From NCBI GenBank assembly GCA_029027265.1, contig CP093061.1:2796819-2860818 (forward strand): a stretch of DNA of 64,000 nt, written 5' to 3'. Shown here in pieces: positions 27,519 through 37,723 of this stretch (its first letter is position 1; each line of letters begins with the position of its first letter). The notes below the pieces were generated by a model. It did not search any database, had not been told where the DNA came from, and saw nothing but the letters and a program-made list of their open reading frames with translations. Source of the DNA: Sulfurospirillum_A sp029027265 (lineage in GTDB: Bacteria; Campylobacterota; Campylobacteria; Campylobacterales; Sulfurospirillaceae). A program made the translations under genes and the position numbers.

Positions 27519-27836
27519 AATTATTACTACCAATTTATTTTAGTTTATTTTATTTTAAATAAAATATAATACTCATTTAGTAATATAAATAATTTAAAAT
27601 TACACAATGATAGCACAATAATTTAAAAAATAAATACTTTTTTATAAATTTTTAATATTCTATAGACTAAGGTTTAAATTTTTTAAAGAGATAGAATATT
27701 AATGTATCAATTAAAACAAATAAATCAAAATAGTTCAAATTATTTGAAGTAATGACCAAAGTGTATGAAATAAGAAAAGCATATTTTATTTTGTATCTTA
27801 AAATACTTTTCACTTTTGCCAAGGCTATAGCTAGAG
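27519..27836. other. AT-rich intergenic stretch, no gene seen
   Basis: Very AT-rich DNA downstream of the alanine symporter gene. Frames here are antisense shadows. I see no RNA or repeat in it. Confidence 0.5.
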
Positions 27837-27861
27837 AAAAGGAAGGGATAAACCTTCCTTT
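27837..27861 (-). terminator. intrinsic terminator of the symporter gene
   Basis: AAAGGAAGG pairs with CCTTCCTTT around a 6-nt loop, directly after the stop at 27865 on the minus strand, followed by T4. Confidence 0.7.
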
Positions 27862-27864
27862 AGA

Positions 27865-29202
27865 TTATTTTAAAGCTTTTAAAGACTTAAAATATTTGTT
27901 TGTTTCACTTGAAATTACTTTTGAAAGAATTAATAGTGCAAGTAAGTTAGGAACAGCCATCAAACCATTTGCAAGGTCTGAAAAATTCCATACAAATTCT
28001 AGTTTCATCATTGCACCAACCATAACTACTGCAATGAATATAACACGATATAGCTTTACAAGTTTCTCACCAAAGATAAACTCAAATGCTTTCTCACCAT
28101 AGTAACTCCAACCTAGAATTGTAGAGTATGCAAAAAGAACAGTTGCTGCAATAATAACATATCCGCCTATATCACCTAAATGGTACGAGAAACTCTGCAT
28201 TGTAAGTAATCCAGCACTTCCACCTTCTTGCCAAAATGGAGAAATAAGAATGATAAGAGCTGTCATAGTACAAACAACAAGTGTATCTATAAAAGTCTGT
28301 GTCATACTAACTAACGCTTGTTTAGCAGGTATATTAGTTTTTGCGGCAGCTGCGGCAATTGGAGCTGAACCAAGACCAGATTCATTGGAGAAAACACCAC
28401 GAGCCACACCAAATCTAATTGCAGCTGCAATTGTAGCTCCTGCAAATCCACCACCAGCGGCAATAGGACTAAATGCATGATGAAAAATAAGCCCAAAAGC
28501 TCCACCAATTTTATCTGCATTCATAACTAAAATAACTACAGCACAAATAACATAAACAGCAATCATAACAGGTACCAATTTTGATGTATATTTACCAATA
28601 GATTTAATACCACCAAGTATAACAACTGCTGTTAAAACCAACATAACAATACCTGATACCCATGTTGGTATATCCATTTGAGAGTTTAAAAGTGTAGCAA
28701 CTGCATTTGACTGAGTCATATTACCTATACCAAAAGCTGCGAGTGCTGTAAATATTGCAAATGCCATACCTAGTTTTGGAAGTTTTGCACCATCACGAAG
28801 ATAGTACATAGGTCCACCTTTCATGCCATTTGCACCAACGGAACGGTACTTTACAGCAAGAATTGCTTCTGAATATTTTGTGGCCATACCAACAATACCA
28901 GTAACCCACATCCAAAAAACTGCACCAGGACCACCAAGTGTAATTGCCGTAGCAACGCCCACAATATTACCAATACCTACAGTAGCAGCCAAAGCTGTCA
29001 TAAGAGCAGCAAAATGAGAGATATCACCAACGCCATCTTCATCTTTATGAAAAATCAACTTAAGTGCATGAGGTAGTGCCCAAAACTGCATACCTTTTAA
29101 TATAATTGTTAGGTAAACTCCTGTACCAACTAATAGAATTAGCATAGGAGGACCCCATACTATGCCTGAAAGTGTTGAAACTAAATTCTCAATATATTCC
29201 AT
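27865..29202 (-). CDS. sodium:alanine/glycine symporter (AGCS family)
   Basis: 445 residues, about ten membrane helices. Family blocks include ALAATVGIGNIVGVATAI, GGPGAVFWMWVTGIVGMATKY and NESGLGSAPIAAAAA. It imports alanine or glycine with sodium. Single gene with its own terminator at 27837. AGGACAAAC precedes the ATG. Confidence 0.93.
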   Translation of the reverse strand: MEYIENLVSTLSGIVWGPPMLILLVGTGVYLTIILKGMQFWALPHALKLIFHKDEDGVGDISHFAALMTALAATVGIGNIVGVATAITLGGPGAVFWMWVTGIVGMATKYSEAILAVKYRSVGANGMKGGPMYYLRDGAKLPKLGMAFAIFTALAAFGIGNMTQSNAVATLLNSQMDIPTWVSGIVMLVLTAVVILGGIKSIGKYTSKLVPVMIAVYVICAVVILVMNADKIGGAFGLIFHHAFSPIAAGGGFAGATIAAAIRFGVARGVFSNESGLGSAPIAAAAAKTNIPAKQALVSMTQTFIDTLVVCTMTALIILISPFWQEGGSAGLLTMQSFSYHLGDIGGYVIIAATVLFAYSTILGWSYYGEKAFEFIFGEKLVKLYRVIFIAVVMVGAMMKLEFVWNFSDLANGLMAVPNLLALLILSKVISSETNKYFKSLKALK

Positions 29203-29243
29203 GTTTGTCCTTTTTGTAAATTTTTTTTCTCAGCCTAGGTATA

Positions 29244-30491
29244 TTAATAACCGTCTAAATGTTTTGTTTTTGGTAGCACTAAATTGAGTAAAATACCAAT
29301 AATAGCACCAAGACCAATACCACTAAATGCTACTCCACCAAAATCAAATGTCATTCCACCAATAGCAAAAACTAAAATAATAGAAACTATAATCATATTG
29401 CGTGGATCTTGCAAATCTACTTTTTCTTTTATAAGAGTTTGCATACCAATTGAAGCAATAATACCGAAAAGAAGAAGTAAAATTCCGCCCATTACAGGAA
29501 CAGGAATAGTTCCTAAAAGAGCTCCCAATTTTCCAACAAAAGCTAAAACAATAGCAAACAAAGCTGCCCAAGTCATAATAGCCGGATTAAATGCTTTTGA
29601 GATAGTAACTGCCCCTGTTACTTCTGAATACGTAGTATTAGGCGGTCCACCAAATAAGGCCGCTGCACTTGTAGCAAGTCCATCACCAAGAAGAGTATTT
29701 TTAAGCCCTGGCTTTTGTAAATAGTCTCTTTTTGTAACATTTGAAATAGCTAACATATCACCTATATGCTCAACTGCTGGAGCAATAGCAATAGGCAAGA
29801 TATAAATAATGGCTTCAATGTTGAATACAGGAGCAACAAATGCTGGTATTGAAAACCAAGGAGCAGCAGCAACTGCATCAAAACTAACAATTCCAAAAAA
29901 TAGAGATACTACATAACCTACTATAATTCCACAAAGAATTGGCAATAATCTAAAGATACCTTTTCCCAAAAGTGTTGTTAAAAGTACAACTGCTAAAGTG
30001 ATAAGTGATATAGTTATTGCTATTGGAAAATCAACAAGAACAAATGAACCATCACCCGTTTTTCCCATAGCCATAAAAACTGCAACTGGAGAAAGAATCA
30101 GACCAATAGTCATAATAACAGGTCCAACTACAACTGCTGGAAGAAGATTATGTAAAAACTCACTACCTCTAACACGAACTAAAAAGCTCAAAATTATATA
30201 GAATATACCAGCAGCAAATAGACCTGACATAGTACCCGCTATTCCCCAGGTTTGTACTCCATAAATAATAGGAGCTATAAAAGCAAACGAAGACGCCAAA
30301 AAGATTGGAGGAACTGCTTCTCTATTAACTATTTGGAAAATCAAAGTACCAATACCCGCTGTAAATAGTGCTACACTAGGGTTAAGTCCCGTAAGAATTG
30401 GAACTAAAACAAGCGCTCCAAACGCAACAAATAAGAACTGAAGACCAACAATGCTCTCTTTCAAGCTAAAGTTATAGTTTGTATTACTCAC
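29244..30491 (-). CDS. uracil/xanthine permease (NCS2 family)
   Basis: 415 residues, about 12-14 membrane helices. NCS2 signatures: ASSFAFIAPI, AIAPAVEHIGDMLAISN (the substrate-binding Glu) and GGPPNTTYSEVTGAVTISKAFNP, closest to UraA-type uracil permeases. It is preceded by a strong inverted repeat. A proton-driven nucleobase importer in the inner membrane. Confidence 0.9.
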   Translation of the reverse strand: MSNTNYNFSLKESIVGLQFLFVAFGALVLVPILTGLNPSVALFTAGIGTLIFQIVNREAVPPIFLASSFAFIAPIIYGVQTWGIAGTMSGLFAAGIFYIILSFLVRVRGSEFLHNLLPAVVVGPVIMTIGLILSPVAVFMAMGKTGDGSFVLVDFPIAITISLITLAVVLLTTLLGKGIFRLLPILCGIIVGYVVSLFFGIVSFDAVAAAPWFSIPAFVAPVFNIEAIIYILPIAIAPAVEHIGDMLAISNVTKRDYLQKPGLKNTLLGDGLATSAAALFGGPPNTTYSEVTGAVTISKAFNPAIMTWAALFAIVLAFVGKLGALLGTIPVPVMGGILLLLFGIIASIGMQTLIKEKVDLQDPRNMIIVSIILVFAIGGMTFDFGGVAFSGIGLGAIIGILLNLVLPKTKHLDGY

Positions 30492-30503
30492 ATATTCTCC
30501 TTA

Positions 30504-30544
30504 GATATTTATGTGACACTCTTGAAGAATGTCACATAAATATC
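30504..30544 (-). promoter_or_regulatory. 15-bp perfect inverted repeat between dxr and the permease gene
   Basis: GATATTTATGTGACA (30504-30518) is inverted at 30530-30544 with an 11-nt loop. It overlaps the dxr stop and ends just before the AAGGAGA ribosome site of the permease gene. With no T-run, it may be an RNA hairpin limiting read-through or an operator. Confidence 0.5.
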
Positions 30545-31610
30545 AAGCACTACAATACTTCCTAACCTCTTTGTCTATTTCAAATATTTCATTTAAACTT
30601 TTTGGATTTACATCTTCAAAGTGTATATAAGCTTTTTTTGTAAACTCTGCTAATTCTAGTATGTTTAACTCATTTTTAAAAAACTTATCTATTGCTATCT
30701 CATTGGCCGCATTTACTACTACGCCTCTATGGGAATTTTGCAATAAAGAATCTTTTATCTCCCAAATAGGGTATCTTTCACTTGTTAGTTCTCTGAATTC
30801 AAGTTGCCCTATTTTGCACAGATCTACATGTTTTATTATTGGAGTATCTACTTTGCCTAAAAGTGCATACGCTATAGGCAACTGCATGTCCGCATTTGCT
30901 AGTTGAGCTGTACTGCTTCCATCTTTAAAGTCTATCATAGCGTGAATTACTGAGCGTGTTTCCATGATGGCATCAACATTGTTCATGTTAAAAAGCCATT
31001 TTGCTTCGAGTAGTTCAAAAAGTTTGTTTGTCATTGTTGCACTGTCTATGGTTATTTTTCTTCCCATGCTCCAATTTGGATGTTTTAGAGCCTCCAAAGG
31101 AGTTTTAAGGGCAAGTTCATTTAAAGGAGTATCACGAAAAGCTCCACCACTTGCCATAATAGTCATTTTAGATATTTCACGTCCATTTTGCAAATACCAA
31201 AGACCAAAATGCTCACTGTCTATGGGCGTGATTTTAGAACAATCTAAAAGATGTCCAGCTACAACTAAAGACTCTTTGTTTGCTAAAGCTAATTTTTTTC
31301 CTAACTCTAAAGCTTTAATTGTTGGTGCAAGTCCTGTAAATCCTACTAAAGCATTTACCACTAAATCTGACTTTGCCAACTCTATTACTTCAATTATGCC
31401 CTGCGAACCGTAAAAAACGTTTTTATGCTTTACATGTAAAGCTAACTCTTTAGTAGCTACGCACACATAAGTAGGATTGTATGTTTCTATCTGTTTATTT
31501 AAAAGTTCCACATTTGTTCCAGCTACAAGAGTCTCTACATGTAAAGAAAATTTTTTCGCTATTTTTAGTGTATTTACTCCGATTGACCCTGTTGAACCAA
31601 GTAGTATCAA
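30543..31610 (-). CDS. dxr: 1-deoxy-D-xylulose 5-phosphate reductoisomerase
   Basis: Second step of the non-mevalonate isoprenoid pathway. 355 residues, the short Campylobacterota length. NADPH loop LGSTGSIGVNTL at the very start, substrate motifs ALANKESLV, SEHFGLW and ASGGAFRDTP. TTG start abutting the cdsA stop. The C-terminal helical domain is short but present. Confidence 0.95.
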   Translation of the reverse strand: MILLGSTGSIGVNTLKIAKKFSLHVETLVAGTNVELLNKQIETYNPTYVCVATKELALHVKHKNVFYGSQGIIEVIELAKSDLVVNALVGFTGLAPTIKALELGKKLALANKESLVVAGHLLDCSKITPIDSEHFGLWYLQNGREISKMTIMASGGAFRDTPLNELALKTPLEALKHPNWSMGRKITIDSATMTNKLFELLEAKWLFNMNNVDAIMETRSVIHAMIDFKDGSSTAQLANADMQLPIAYALLGKVDTPIIKHVDLCKIGQLEFRELTSERYPIWEIKDSLLQNSHRGVVVNAANEIAIDKFFKNELNILELAEFTKKAYIHFEDVNPKSLNEIFEIDKEVRKYCSA

Positions 31611-32375
31611 TTAAGCTACACCAGTCAATACAAAAATCATAATAACTACTGCAAAAAGATAACCATCAAGTCTATCTAAAAATCCACCGTGCCCTGGAAA
31701 AATTGAACCGCTATCTTTTACTCCAGCTTCACGCTTTAGGTAACTTTCAAATAAATCTCCCCAAATAGAAGAAGCAGATACTACCAATGAGGTAATAACA
31801 GCGATCCATAAAGAGTAGTGCATAAGACCAACAAAAGTTCCTGCAATTGTTGCTATAACAATACCTCCAATAACACCTTCCCAAGTCTTATTTGGGCTTG
31901 TTGGGGAAAATGGAGTTTTACCTATGCTTTTACCTACAAAGTAAGCTGCCGTATCTGTAGTTGCAACAACAACAACTAACCAAATTAACATATTTATACC
32001 AAAATCTTTATAGAGTGTAAACATAAATAACATTGAAATAGATGGATAGAAAAATGGTGCTAATGCTTTGTAATTTACCTCTTTTTTATGTGCCATTACA
32101 GAAGTAGCAATTACTAAAACAACAAATATTAAGCCTATTGGCTGAGAGTAAAAAGCAGCAGCTATCCAGACTAAAACAGCATAAACATATAGTTTATTAT
32201 CTTTCACTCCAAAAAGCTTCATTGCTTCATGAAATGAGAATAGATAAGCTATTCCTAAAATAGCCCAAGTAAGAAAAAGGCTGTCCATCAAAGCAGTAAG
32301 AACTGCAATTCCCAACAGAACTAGTCCTGTAAGAATTCTCTGTTTATTGGCATTATACATCTCTTTAATATCCAT
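31611..32375 (-). CDS. cdsA: phosphatidate cytidylyltransferase
   Basis: Makes CDP-diacylglycerol for phospholipid synthesis. 254 residues, several membrane helices and the C-terminal signature SASSIWGDLFESYLKREAGVKDSG and PGHGGFLDRLDG (catalytic Asp). Directly upstream of dxr, with no gap, as in other Campylobacterota. Confidence 0.94.
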   Translation of the reverse strand: MDIKEMYNANKQRILTGLVLLGIAVLTALMDSLFLTWAILGIAYLFSFHEAMKLFGVKDNKLYVYAVLVWIAAAFYSQPIGLIFVVLVIATSVMAHKKEVNYKALAPFFYPSISMLFMFTLYKDFGINMLIWLVVVVATTDTAAYFVGKSIGKTPFSPTSPNKTWEGVIGGIVIATIAGTFVGLMHYSLWIAVITSLVVSASSIWGDLFESYLKREAGVKDSGSIFPGHGGFLDRLDGYLFAVVIMIFVLTGVA

Positions 32376-32429
32376 AAATATAGCCTTATGTTTTTTCTTT
32401 AGTTTATCTAATTGTTAGTGAGTTTTTGC

Positions 32430-32762
32430 TTATACGGTAATGTCGAGTCTTGAAGTAGGTGGAGTGTCGTCATCTTCACTCTCTTTTAAGAGTTTATGTT
32501 TTGTATCGCGTGTTGTCTCTTCCTCTTTTGCCCCAGTCTCTTCTTCATTTTTCTGTTTTTGATGCTCTTTTTCTGGATCTATTTTGTATGTTGCTTCGGT
32601 TGGGCGTAATTCTTTGACTACAGCTTCTTTTTCATTGGCAATAGCACTAGCCATTACATTTTGCATCTCATTTCTGTTTTGAACAGCAGTCTGTTTTGTT
32701 GCAGCTGCAGTTACATTTTGGTTTGTGTATATCATGCTTCCTACCGGACCAATACCAGCCAT
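32430..32762 (-). CDS. acidic low-complexity protein, unknown function
   Basis: 110 residues. N-terminus MAGIGPVGSMIYTNQNVTAA, then a Lys/Glu-rich, probably disordered tail ending PPTSRLDITV. Similar short proteins accompany flagellar or cell-surface genes in Campylobacterota, but I cannot name it. It starts two bases after the NFACT gene ends, so the two are co-transcribed. Confidence 0.6.
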   Translation of the reverse strand: MAGIGPVGSMIYTNQNVTAAATKQTAVQNRNEMQNVMASAIANEKEAVVKELRPTEATYKIDPEKEHQKQKNEEETGAKEEETTRDTKHKLLKESEDDDTPPTSRLDITV

Positions 32763-32764
32763 AT

Positions 32765-34093
32765 TTACTCCTCAAAGTGTAGAGTCTTATACTCTACATA
32801 AGTTACATTTGCTCCATTTTGTACTTTTACGTTCCTTCTTTGAGTATAATCGACCAAATACGTACCTTTTTTAGTCACACTAAACTCTACGCATATTTTA
32901 GCAGCAAAATCTAGTACACTCTGTGGAACATTTACTTTATCTGTTCTTATTATAACATGACTTGAAGGAGTATCTTTAATGTGAAACCAAATATCTCTCT
33001 TTTTTGCCTCTTTAAGTAACTCGATGTTACCTTTTTCATTTTTACCAAGCATTACTTTGAAACCTTCTATAAAAAAACTCTCATAAGATTTTTGCTCTTT
33101 TTTACCCTTTTTTGTCTTTTTTTGACGAGGAAGGAGTATGTTTATTTCACTCTCATCTTCACACTTTTCTATGGCTCTTTGCATCTTTTGAAAAAACTCT
33201 ATCTTCTCTTGTAAATTCTCTCTCTCAATGTAAAGTGATTTTGCTTTTCTCTTTAGTTTTTTTGAACTATCAAATAAAATATTGCCAGCTTCACTAGCAC
33301 TTCTTGCCTCTTTTGGCAAAATTATTTCAACTTCATTTCCCTCAAAATCATCTAGTTTTATAATCTTTTCATACGCTTTTACTTTGTGAATATTACTTAA
33401 AACCAACGTTCCCCAAAAATTTAATTTATTACTTTTTTCTTGTAAAATCTCTTCGTCATCTAATTTATCTAAAATATTTTGAAGCTTATTTATCTTCTTT
33501 TGTAAAGCTGCTAGTTTTTGATTTTTTATCTGATTTAGTCTTACAAGTGAACGTTTTATATACTCGTTTTTAAAATACTCTTCTACATCTTCACCAATAT
33601 TTGAAGGTTTCTCATCAAACTCTTTAGGAGGCAACTCTTCAAGCTCTTCTCCCACTCGGATAGAGCGATAAGATACACTAGAGTCTATGTGCCGTAAAGC
33701 CTCTAAAACTATGCCCTCTTCATTTAAAATAATTGCATTTGTATTACGTCCTGTAAACTCAAATTGTAAAACTGTACTTTGTGCTTTGTAGCTAGAATTG
33801 GCGCTTACATGTAGACGTAAGATTCTATTACCCTCAGCCAATTCAAACGACTCTATATGACTTCTACCAAAGCGTTTATGAAGTATGACATCAAAAGGAG
33901 CATTGTATAGTTTTGCACGTCTAAAATGCTCCTTTTTAAACATATGAGAATCCCCTCTTTTCATATCAAAAAAGAGTGTTTCTCCTTTGTCAAAGACAAT
34001 TTTAATAATGCTGTCTTCAACTCTGCCAATAGTTGTTATTGATTTGTATTTTTGTAAATATTGTGTTACTTGTAGTAATTCGTTTCTTTTCAT
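32765..34093 (-). CDS. NFACT-family protein (RqcH/FbpA-like)
   Basis: 442 residues: NFACT-N domain with FDMKRGDSH, coiled coil (about 190-225 and 275-310) and C-terminal NFACT-R domain with DIWFHIKDTPSSHVII. RqcH members bind stalled 50S subunits and add Ala tails; other members bind fibronectin. Quality-control function is the likely one. About 100 residues shorter than Firmicutes RqcH. Confidence 0.85.
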   Translation of the reverse strand: MKRNELLQVTQYLQKYKSITTIGRVEDSIIKIVFDKGETLFFDMKRGDSHMFKKEHFRRAKLYNAPFDVILHKRFGRSHIESFELAEGNRILRLHVSANSSYKAQSTVLQFEFTGRNTNAIILNEEGIVLEALRHIDSSVSYRSIRVGEELEELPPKEFDEKPSNIGEDVEEYFKNEYIKRSLVRLNQIKNQKLAALQKKINKLQNILDKLDDEEILQEKSNKLNFWGTLVLSNIHKVKAYEKIIKLDDFEGNEVEIILPKEARSASEAGNILFDSSKKLKRKAKSLYIERENLQEKIEFFQKMQRAIEKCEDESEINILLPRQKKTKKGKKEQKSYESFFIEGFKVMLGKNEKGNIELLKEAKKRDIWFHIKDTPSSHVIIRTDKVNVPQSVLDFAAKICVEFSVTKKGTYLVDYTQRRNVKVQNGANVTYVEYKTLHFEE

Positions 34094-34245
34094 AAGTAAA
34101 TTATATCTAAATATAGTATGTGATGCATTTGAACAATCAATGTAAAATTAGCTTTTTACTTTTAAAGAGAAACTAGTAATAACATTTTAATGACATTTAA
34201 AGAATTTGAGAGTAGAGTTCGTACAATTTTATAAGGAAAAACAAA

Positions 34246-34680
34246 ATGAACTACGCAATTACACAAGCACAATTAGGAACTAGACCAAACGTACAAATAC
34301 CAAATCCAAAATTTTACGAAGTATTAGGTGAAAAGGGAATGAGAAAACTCATATCTGACCATTATGACATTTTAATTACTACTAACATCAAAAATCTTTT
34401 TCCACCTACTCCGGAGTTATTAGAAACAGCAAAACAACACTCGGCAGATTTTTTTATACAGATTTGCGGTGGACCACAGTACTTTAACGTTACTAGAGGA
34501 GCACCTCAAATGGCAAGACGACATGCACCTTTTAAAATCACTATGGAAGCTAGAAAAATTTGGCTAGAATCGTATATACCAATTTTGAAAAAACTTGACA
34601 TGAATGATGAGCTTAAACAATCTTTTTGGAATTATTTGAATATTTTTTCTATTTGGATGATTAATTCTAGCGAAGACTAA
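34246..34680 (+). CDS. truncated (2/2) hemoglobin
   Basis: 144 residues. CGGPQYFNVTRGAP and MARRHAPFKITMEARKIWLE match truncated globins of group II: proximal His in RRHAPF and the Trp at G8. It binds O2 or NO. The N-terminal extension (about 15 residues) is longer than usual. Own promoter region (34094-34245) and terminator. Confidence 0.85.
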   Translation: MNYAITQAQLGTRPNVQIPNPKFYEVLGEKGMRKLISDHYDILITTNIKNLFPPTPELLETAKQHSADFFIQICGGPQYFNVTRGAPQMARRHAPFKITMEARKIWLESYIPILKKLDMNDELKQSFWNYLNIFSIWMINSSED

Positions 34681-34705
34681 AAAAGGGAGGTATTCTCCCT
34701 TTTTA
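34681..34705. terminator. bidirectional intrinsic terminator
   Basis: AAAAAGGGAG (34681-34690) pairs with CTCCCTTTTT (34696-34705). It serves the globin gene on the plus strand and the fumarase gene on the minus strand. Confidence 0.85.
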
Positions 34706-36196
34706 TTATATGGTTCTGTATTTTGCAGGACCTGTAGTGTGAATTGAAACTCCATTACTATCTACTGCGACAGTAACAGGCATATCTTTTACTTCAAACT
34801 CATAAATTGCTTCCATACCAAGCTCTTCAAAAGCAACTACTTTTGCTTTTTTAATTGATTGGCTTATGAGGTACGCGGCACCTCCGGTTGCAATTAAATA
34901 AATTGAGCCATACTCTTTTATGAGGTCAATGGTAGGCTGTTTTCTCTCAGCTTTTCCAATCATACCAAGTATGTTTATCTCCATCATGTCTTTAGTGAAC
35001 TTGTCCATTCTTGTTGAGGTTGTTGGTCCTGCTGGTCCTACTGCTTCATCACGAACTGGATCAACTGGTCCAACGTAATAGATAAATTTACCCTCTAAAT
35101 CAACACCATTTGGAAGAGGTTTATTTGCATTTTTGTACTCAACTATTTTTTTATGAGCAGCGTCACGAGCAGTTAAAATCTTTCCTGAAAGCAGAAGTGT
35201 ATCTCCTGATTTAAATTGTGACAGATTTTCTTTAGTCAAATCTTCTATATTGACCTTTTTAATTGTATCCATTGGCAACTCTAAATCTGGCCATAAATCT
35301 AAATCTGGCTTTTCAAACAGTGCGGGACCGTCACCTGTTAGTTCAAAATGGATATGTCTAGTTGCAGCACAGTTTGGTATCATAGCTACAGGAAGAGAAG
35401 CCGCGTGACATGGGTAATCTAAAATTTTAACATCAAGAACTGTTGTGATTCCACCAAGCCCTTGTGCGCCAATGCCTACTTTGTTTATGTCTTCATAAAG
35501 TTTTAATCTTAACTCTTCAAGACTGTTTTTTGCTCCTCTTGTTTTAAGCTCATGAATGTCCACATGTCCCATCAAAGACTCTTTTGCCATAAGCATAGAT
35601 TTCTCTGGATTTCCACCGATTCCTATGCCTAATATCCCTGGAGGACACCAACCTGCACCCATATTTCTTACATTTTCCATAACCCAATCATATACACTAT
35701 CACTTGGATTTAAAACTGAAAATTTAGATTTATTTTCACTTCCTCCACCCTTTGCAGCAACTGTAATCTCAATTTTATCTGAGTTATTTACACTGTAATG
35801 AATTACTGCTGGAGTATTATCTTTTGTGTTAATTCTTGCCCCCGCTGGATCACTTACAATTGAGTATCTAAGCTTATTTGATGGATCTTGAAAACCTAAA
35901 GCAACTCCCTCGTTAATAACATCTTCTAACTCTTTCGTAAGTTCAAGTTTTGCATTTAATCCTACTTTTATGAAAACATTAACTGAGCCTGTATCTTGGC
36001 AAAGTGGACGATGACCCATTGCACACATCTTTGAATTTATGAGTATTTGACCTATAGCATTTTTTGCTGCTTCTGACTTCTCAACCTCATAAGCCTCAAC
36101 CATTCCCTTAACAAAATCTTCTGGATGATAATAAGATATATACTGAAGTGCATCAGCAATACTCTGTTTTATATCATCTTGTGTAATTTTCCCCAT
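34706..36196 (-). CDS. fumarate hydratase class I
   Basis: Oxygen-sensitive 4Fe-4S enzyme interconverting fumarate and malate in the (reductive) TCA cycle. 496 residues, alpha and beta regions in one chain (FumA/B type). Cys motifs CQDTGS, GAGWCPPGILGIGIGG and PNCAATRH; GPTTSTRMDKF in the beta part. Intact, single gene. Confidence 0.93.
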   Translation of the reverse strand: MGKITQDDIKQSIADALQYISYYHPEDFVKGMVEAYEVEKSEAAKNAIGQILINSKMCAMGHRPLCQDTGSVNVFIKVGLNAKLELTKELEDVINEGVALGFQDPSNKLRYSIVSDPAGARINTKDNTPAVIHYSVNNSDKIEITVAAKGGGSENKSKFSVLNPSDSVYDWVMENVRNMGAGWCPPGILGIGIGGNPEKSMLMAKESLMGHVDIHELKTRGAKNSLEELRLKLYEDINKVGIGAQGLGGITTVLDVKILDYPCHAASLPVAMIPNCAATRHIHFELTGDGPALFEKPDLDLWPDLELPMDTIKKVNIEDLTKENLSQFKSGDTLLLSGKILTARDAAHKKIVEYKNANKPLPNGVDLEGKFIYYVGPVDPVRDEAVGPAGPTTSTRMDKFTKDMMEINILGMIGKAERKQPTIDLIKEYGSIYLIATGGAAYLISQSIKKAKVVAFEELGMEAIYEFEVKDMPVTVAVDSNGVSIHTTGPAKYRTI

Positions 36197-36286
36197 TAAT
36201 TTCTCCTTTAATGAAATTTTTATAAATTATATCAAAATAATGGGATATTTTTAGGATATAATTTATATAAAAAATAAGGTATAAGT

Positions 36287-36850
36287 ATGATTTTAGATTA
36301 CAAAAACATAGAAGACATAGATAGATACAAAATTATGTCCGACACAGTTGTTCCAAGACCCATTGCATGGATAGTTACCCAAGATGAAGGAGTAATCAAC
36401 GCTGCACCTTTTTCTTATTTCATTCCGCTCTCAAGTAACCCAGCAACTATAATAGTTGCAATTGGTCAAAAAAATGAAACTGTACCAAAAGACACTTTAG
36501 CAAACATACTAAAACATAAAAAAGCAACTATATGTTTTGCAAATAAAGACAACATAGAACAACTGAAACTTTGCGCAACTCCACTAGAAAAAGAAGATAG
36601 CGAGATAACAAAGTACAATATTGAAGTACAAAAAGTATTAGAAGACTTCCCACCTATGATAAGCTCTTCTCAAACAGCCCTTTTTTGTGATTACTACTCT
36701 ACAGTTGAGCTTCCAGGAAAAACAACACCTGTCATACTTGAAATCAAAAAACAGTTTATAGAAGATGATAGAATAGATAAAAATAAGCATATACAAGTAG
36801 AAAACATAGGAAGAAATGGAGCATTTTTCTCTGCAATGGTAAAGTTATGA
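36287..36850 (+). CDS. flavin reductase-like FMN-binding protein
   Basis: 187 residues of the split-barrel flavin reductase family (VPRPIAWIVTQDEGVINAAPFSYF). Proteins of this type bind FMN and reduce it or carry it for a partner oxygenase; the partner is not obvious. Overlaps the MOSC gene by four bases (ATGA), so the pair is an operon. Confidence 0.85.
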   Translation: MILDYKNIEDIDRYKIMSDTVVPRPIAWIVTQDEGVINAAPFSYFIPLSSNPATIIVAIGQKNETVPKDTLANILKHKKATICFANKDNIEQLKLCATPLEKEDSEITKYNIEVQKVLEDFPPMISSSQTALFCDYYSTVELPGKTTPVILEIKKQFIEDDRIDKNKHIQVENIGRNGAFFSAMVKL

Positions 36851-37548
36851 AAGCTAAATTAATGGATAACAAAATAATCTCACTTCAAGTAGGTAAAGTA
36901 AAATCCCTTGGCAATAAAAATAGCAAAAAAAATTTAGACAAATCTTGGGAAAGTGCCTCATTTAAAGATGCAACTCACGAACAAGTGTGGGCAAATAAAC
37001 TAAGCTTAGTTGGTGATGAAGTAGCAGATAAAATTCACCATGGTGGTTTAGACAAAGCAATCTTTGCTAATAGTCATGAAAATTATGCTAGATGGGCGAA
37101 TTTTTTACATTTAAATGACATCCCCTTTGGAGCATTAGCTGAAAACTTAACAGTAACTAGTCTTCATGAAAGTAATGTGTATTTAGGAGATATACATAAA
37201 ATAGGCTCAGCTATATTGCAAGTGTCACAACCAAGAAAACCTTGTTGGAAAATTTCAAGAAAATGGAATAATAAGAATTTTACAAAAGAAATTTACACTA
37301 GCGGGCTAACAGGGTGGTACTACAGAGTGATTGAAGAAGGTTTTATAAAAACTGAAGATAAAATTTCTATACTCTCTCAAGAAGACATTAAAATCTCAAT
37401 TTTAGATGCCAATCATGCTTTCAATAAAATTGACAAAATTATATTAGAGCGTATTTTAAAAATAAACTCTATTGCAACGTCATTTAGAATTAGTATTGAA
37501 AAAAAACTAGAGGGCACATACACTCTTGATTATATGAATGTTAAATAA
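36847..37548 (+). CDS. MOSC-domain protein (YiiM-like)
   Basis: 233 residues. MOSC core around GDEVADKIHHGGLDKAIFA and QPRKPCWKISRKW, with the conserved Cys that would bind sulphur or the molybdenum cofactor. YiiM-type proteins reduce N-hydroxylated compounds. Coupling to a flavin reductase-like gene supports a redox role. Confidence 0.85.
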   Translation: MKAKLMDNKIISLQVGKVKSLGNKNSKKNLDKSWESASFKDATHEQVWANKLSLVGDEVADKIHHGGLDKAIFANSHENYARWANFLHLNDIPFGALAENLTVTSLHESNVYLGDIHKIGSAILQVSQPRKPCWKISRKWNNKNFTKEIYTSGLTGWYYRVIEEGFIKTEDKISILSQEDIKISILDANHAFNKIDKIILERILKINSIATSFRISIEKKLEGTYTLDYMNVK

Positions 37549-37662
37549 CTATAACTCTTTATTGTGTATTTTATGCCAAGTTTTTTCGCCATAAATGACA
37601 CATGCAACTAGTACTACGATAGAAATTACTGTGAAAATTATAGTTGCAGCTATACTACTCAT
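37549..37662 (-). CDS. 37-residue single-pass membrane peptide
   Basis: ATG at 37662 with a good AAGGAGAG site seven bases upstream. MSSIAATIIFTVISIVVLVA then a short polar tail (GEKTWHKIHNKEL). It is a plausible small membrane protein of the CcoQ/CydX kind by shape only. It lies convergent with the MOSC gene, stop one base away. Confidence 0.55.
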   Translation of the reverse strand: MSSIAATIIFTVISIVVLVACVIYGEKTWHKIHNKEL

Positions 37663-37723
37663 TTTTATCTCTCCTTTTAAAATTTTTACATTATAACTAA
37701 AGATATTTACAATGTAAGTAAAA

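Noticed and set aside
27752..28102. Plus-strand protein over the symporter end
   Set aside because: Antisense to a conserved gene and crosses its terminator.
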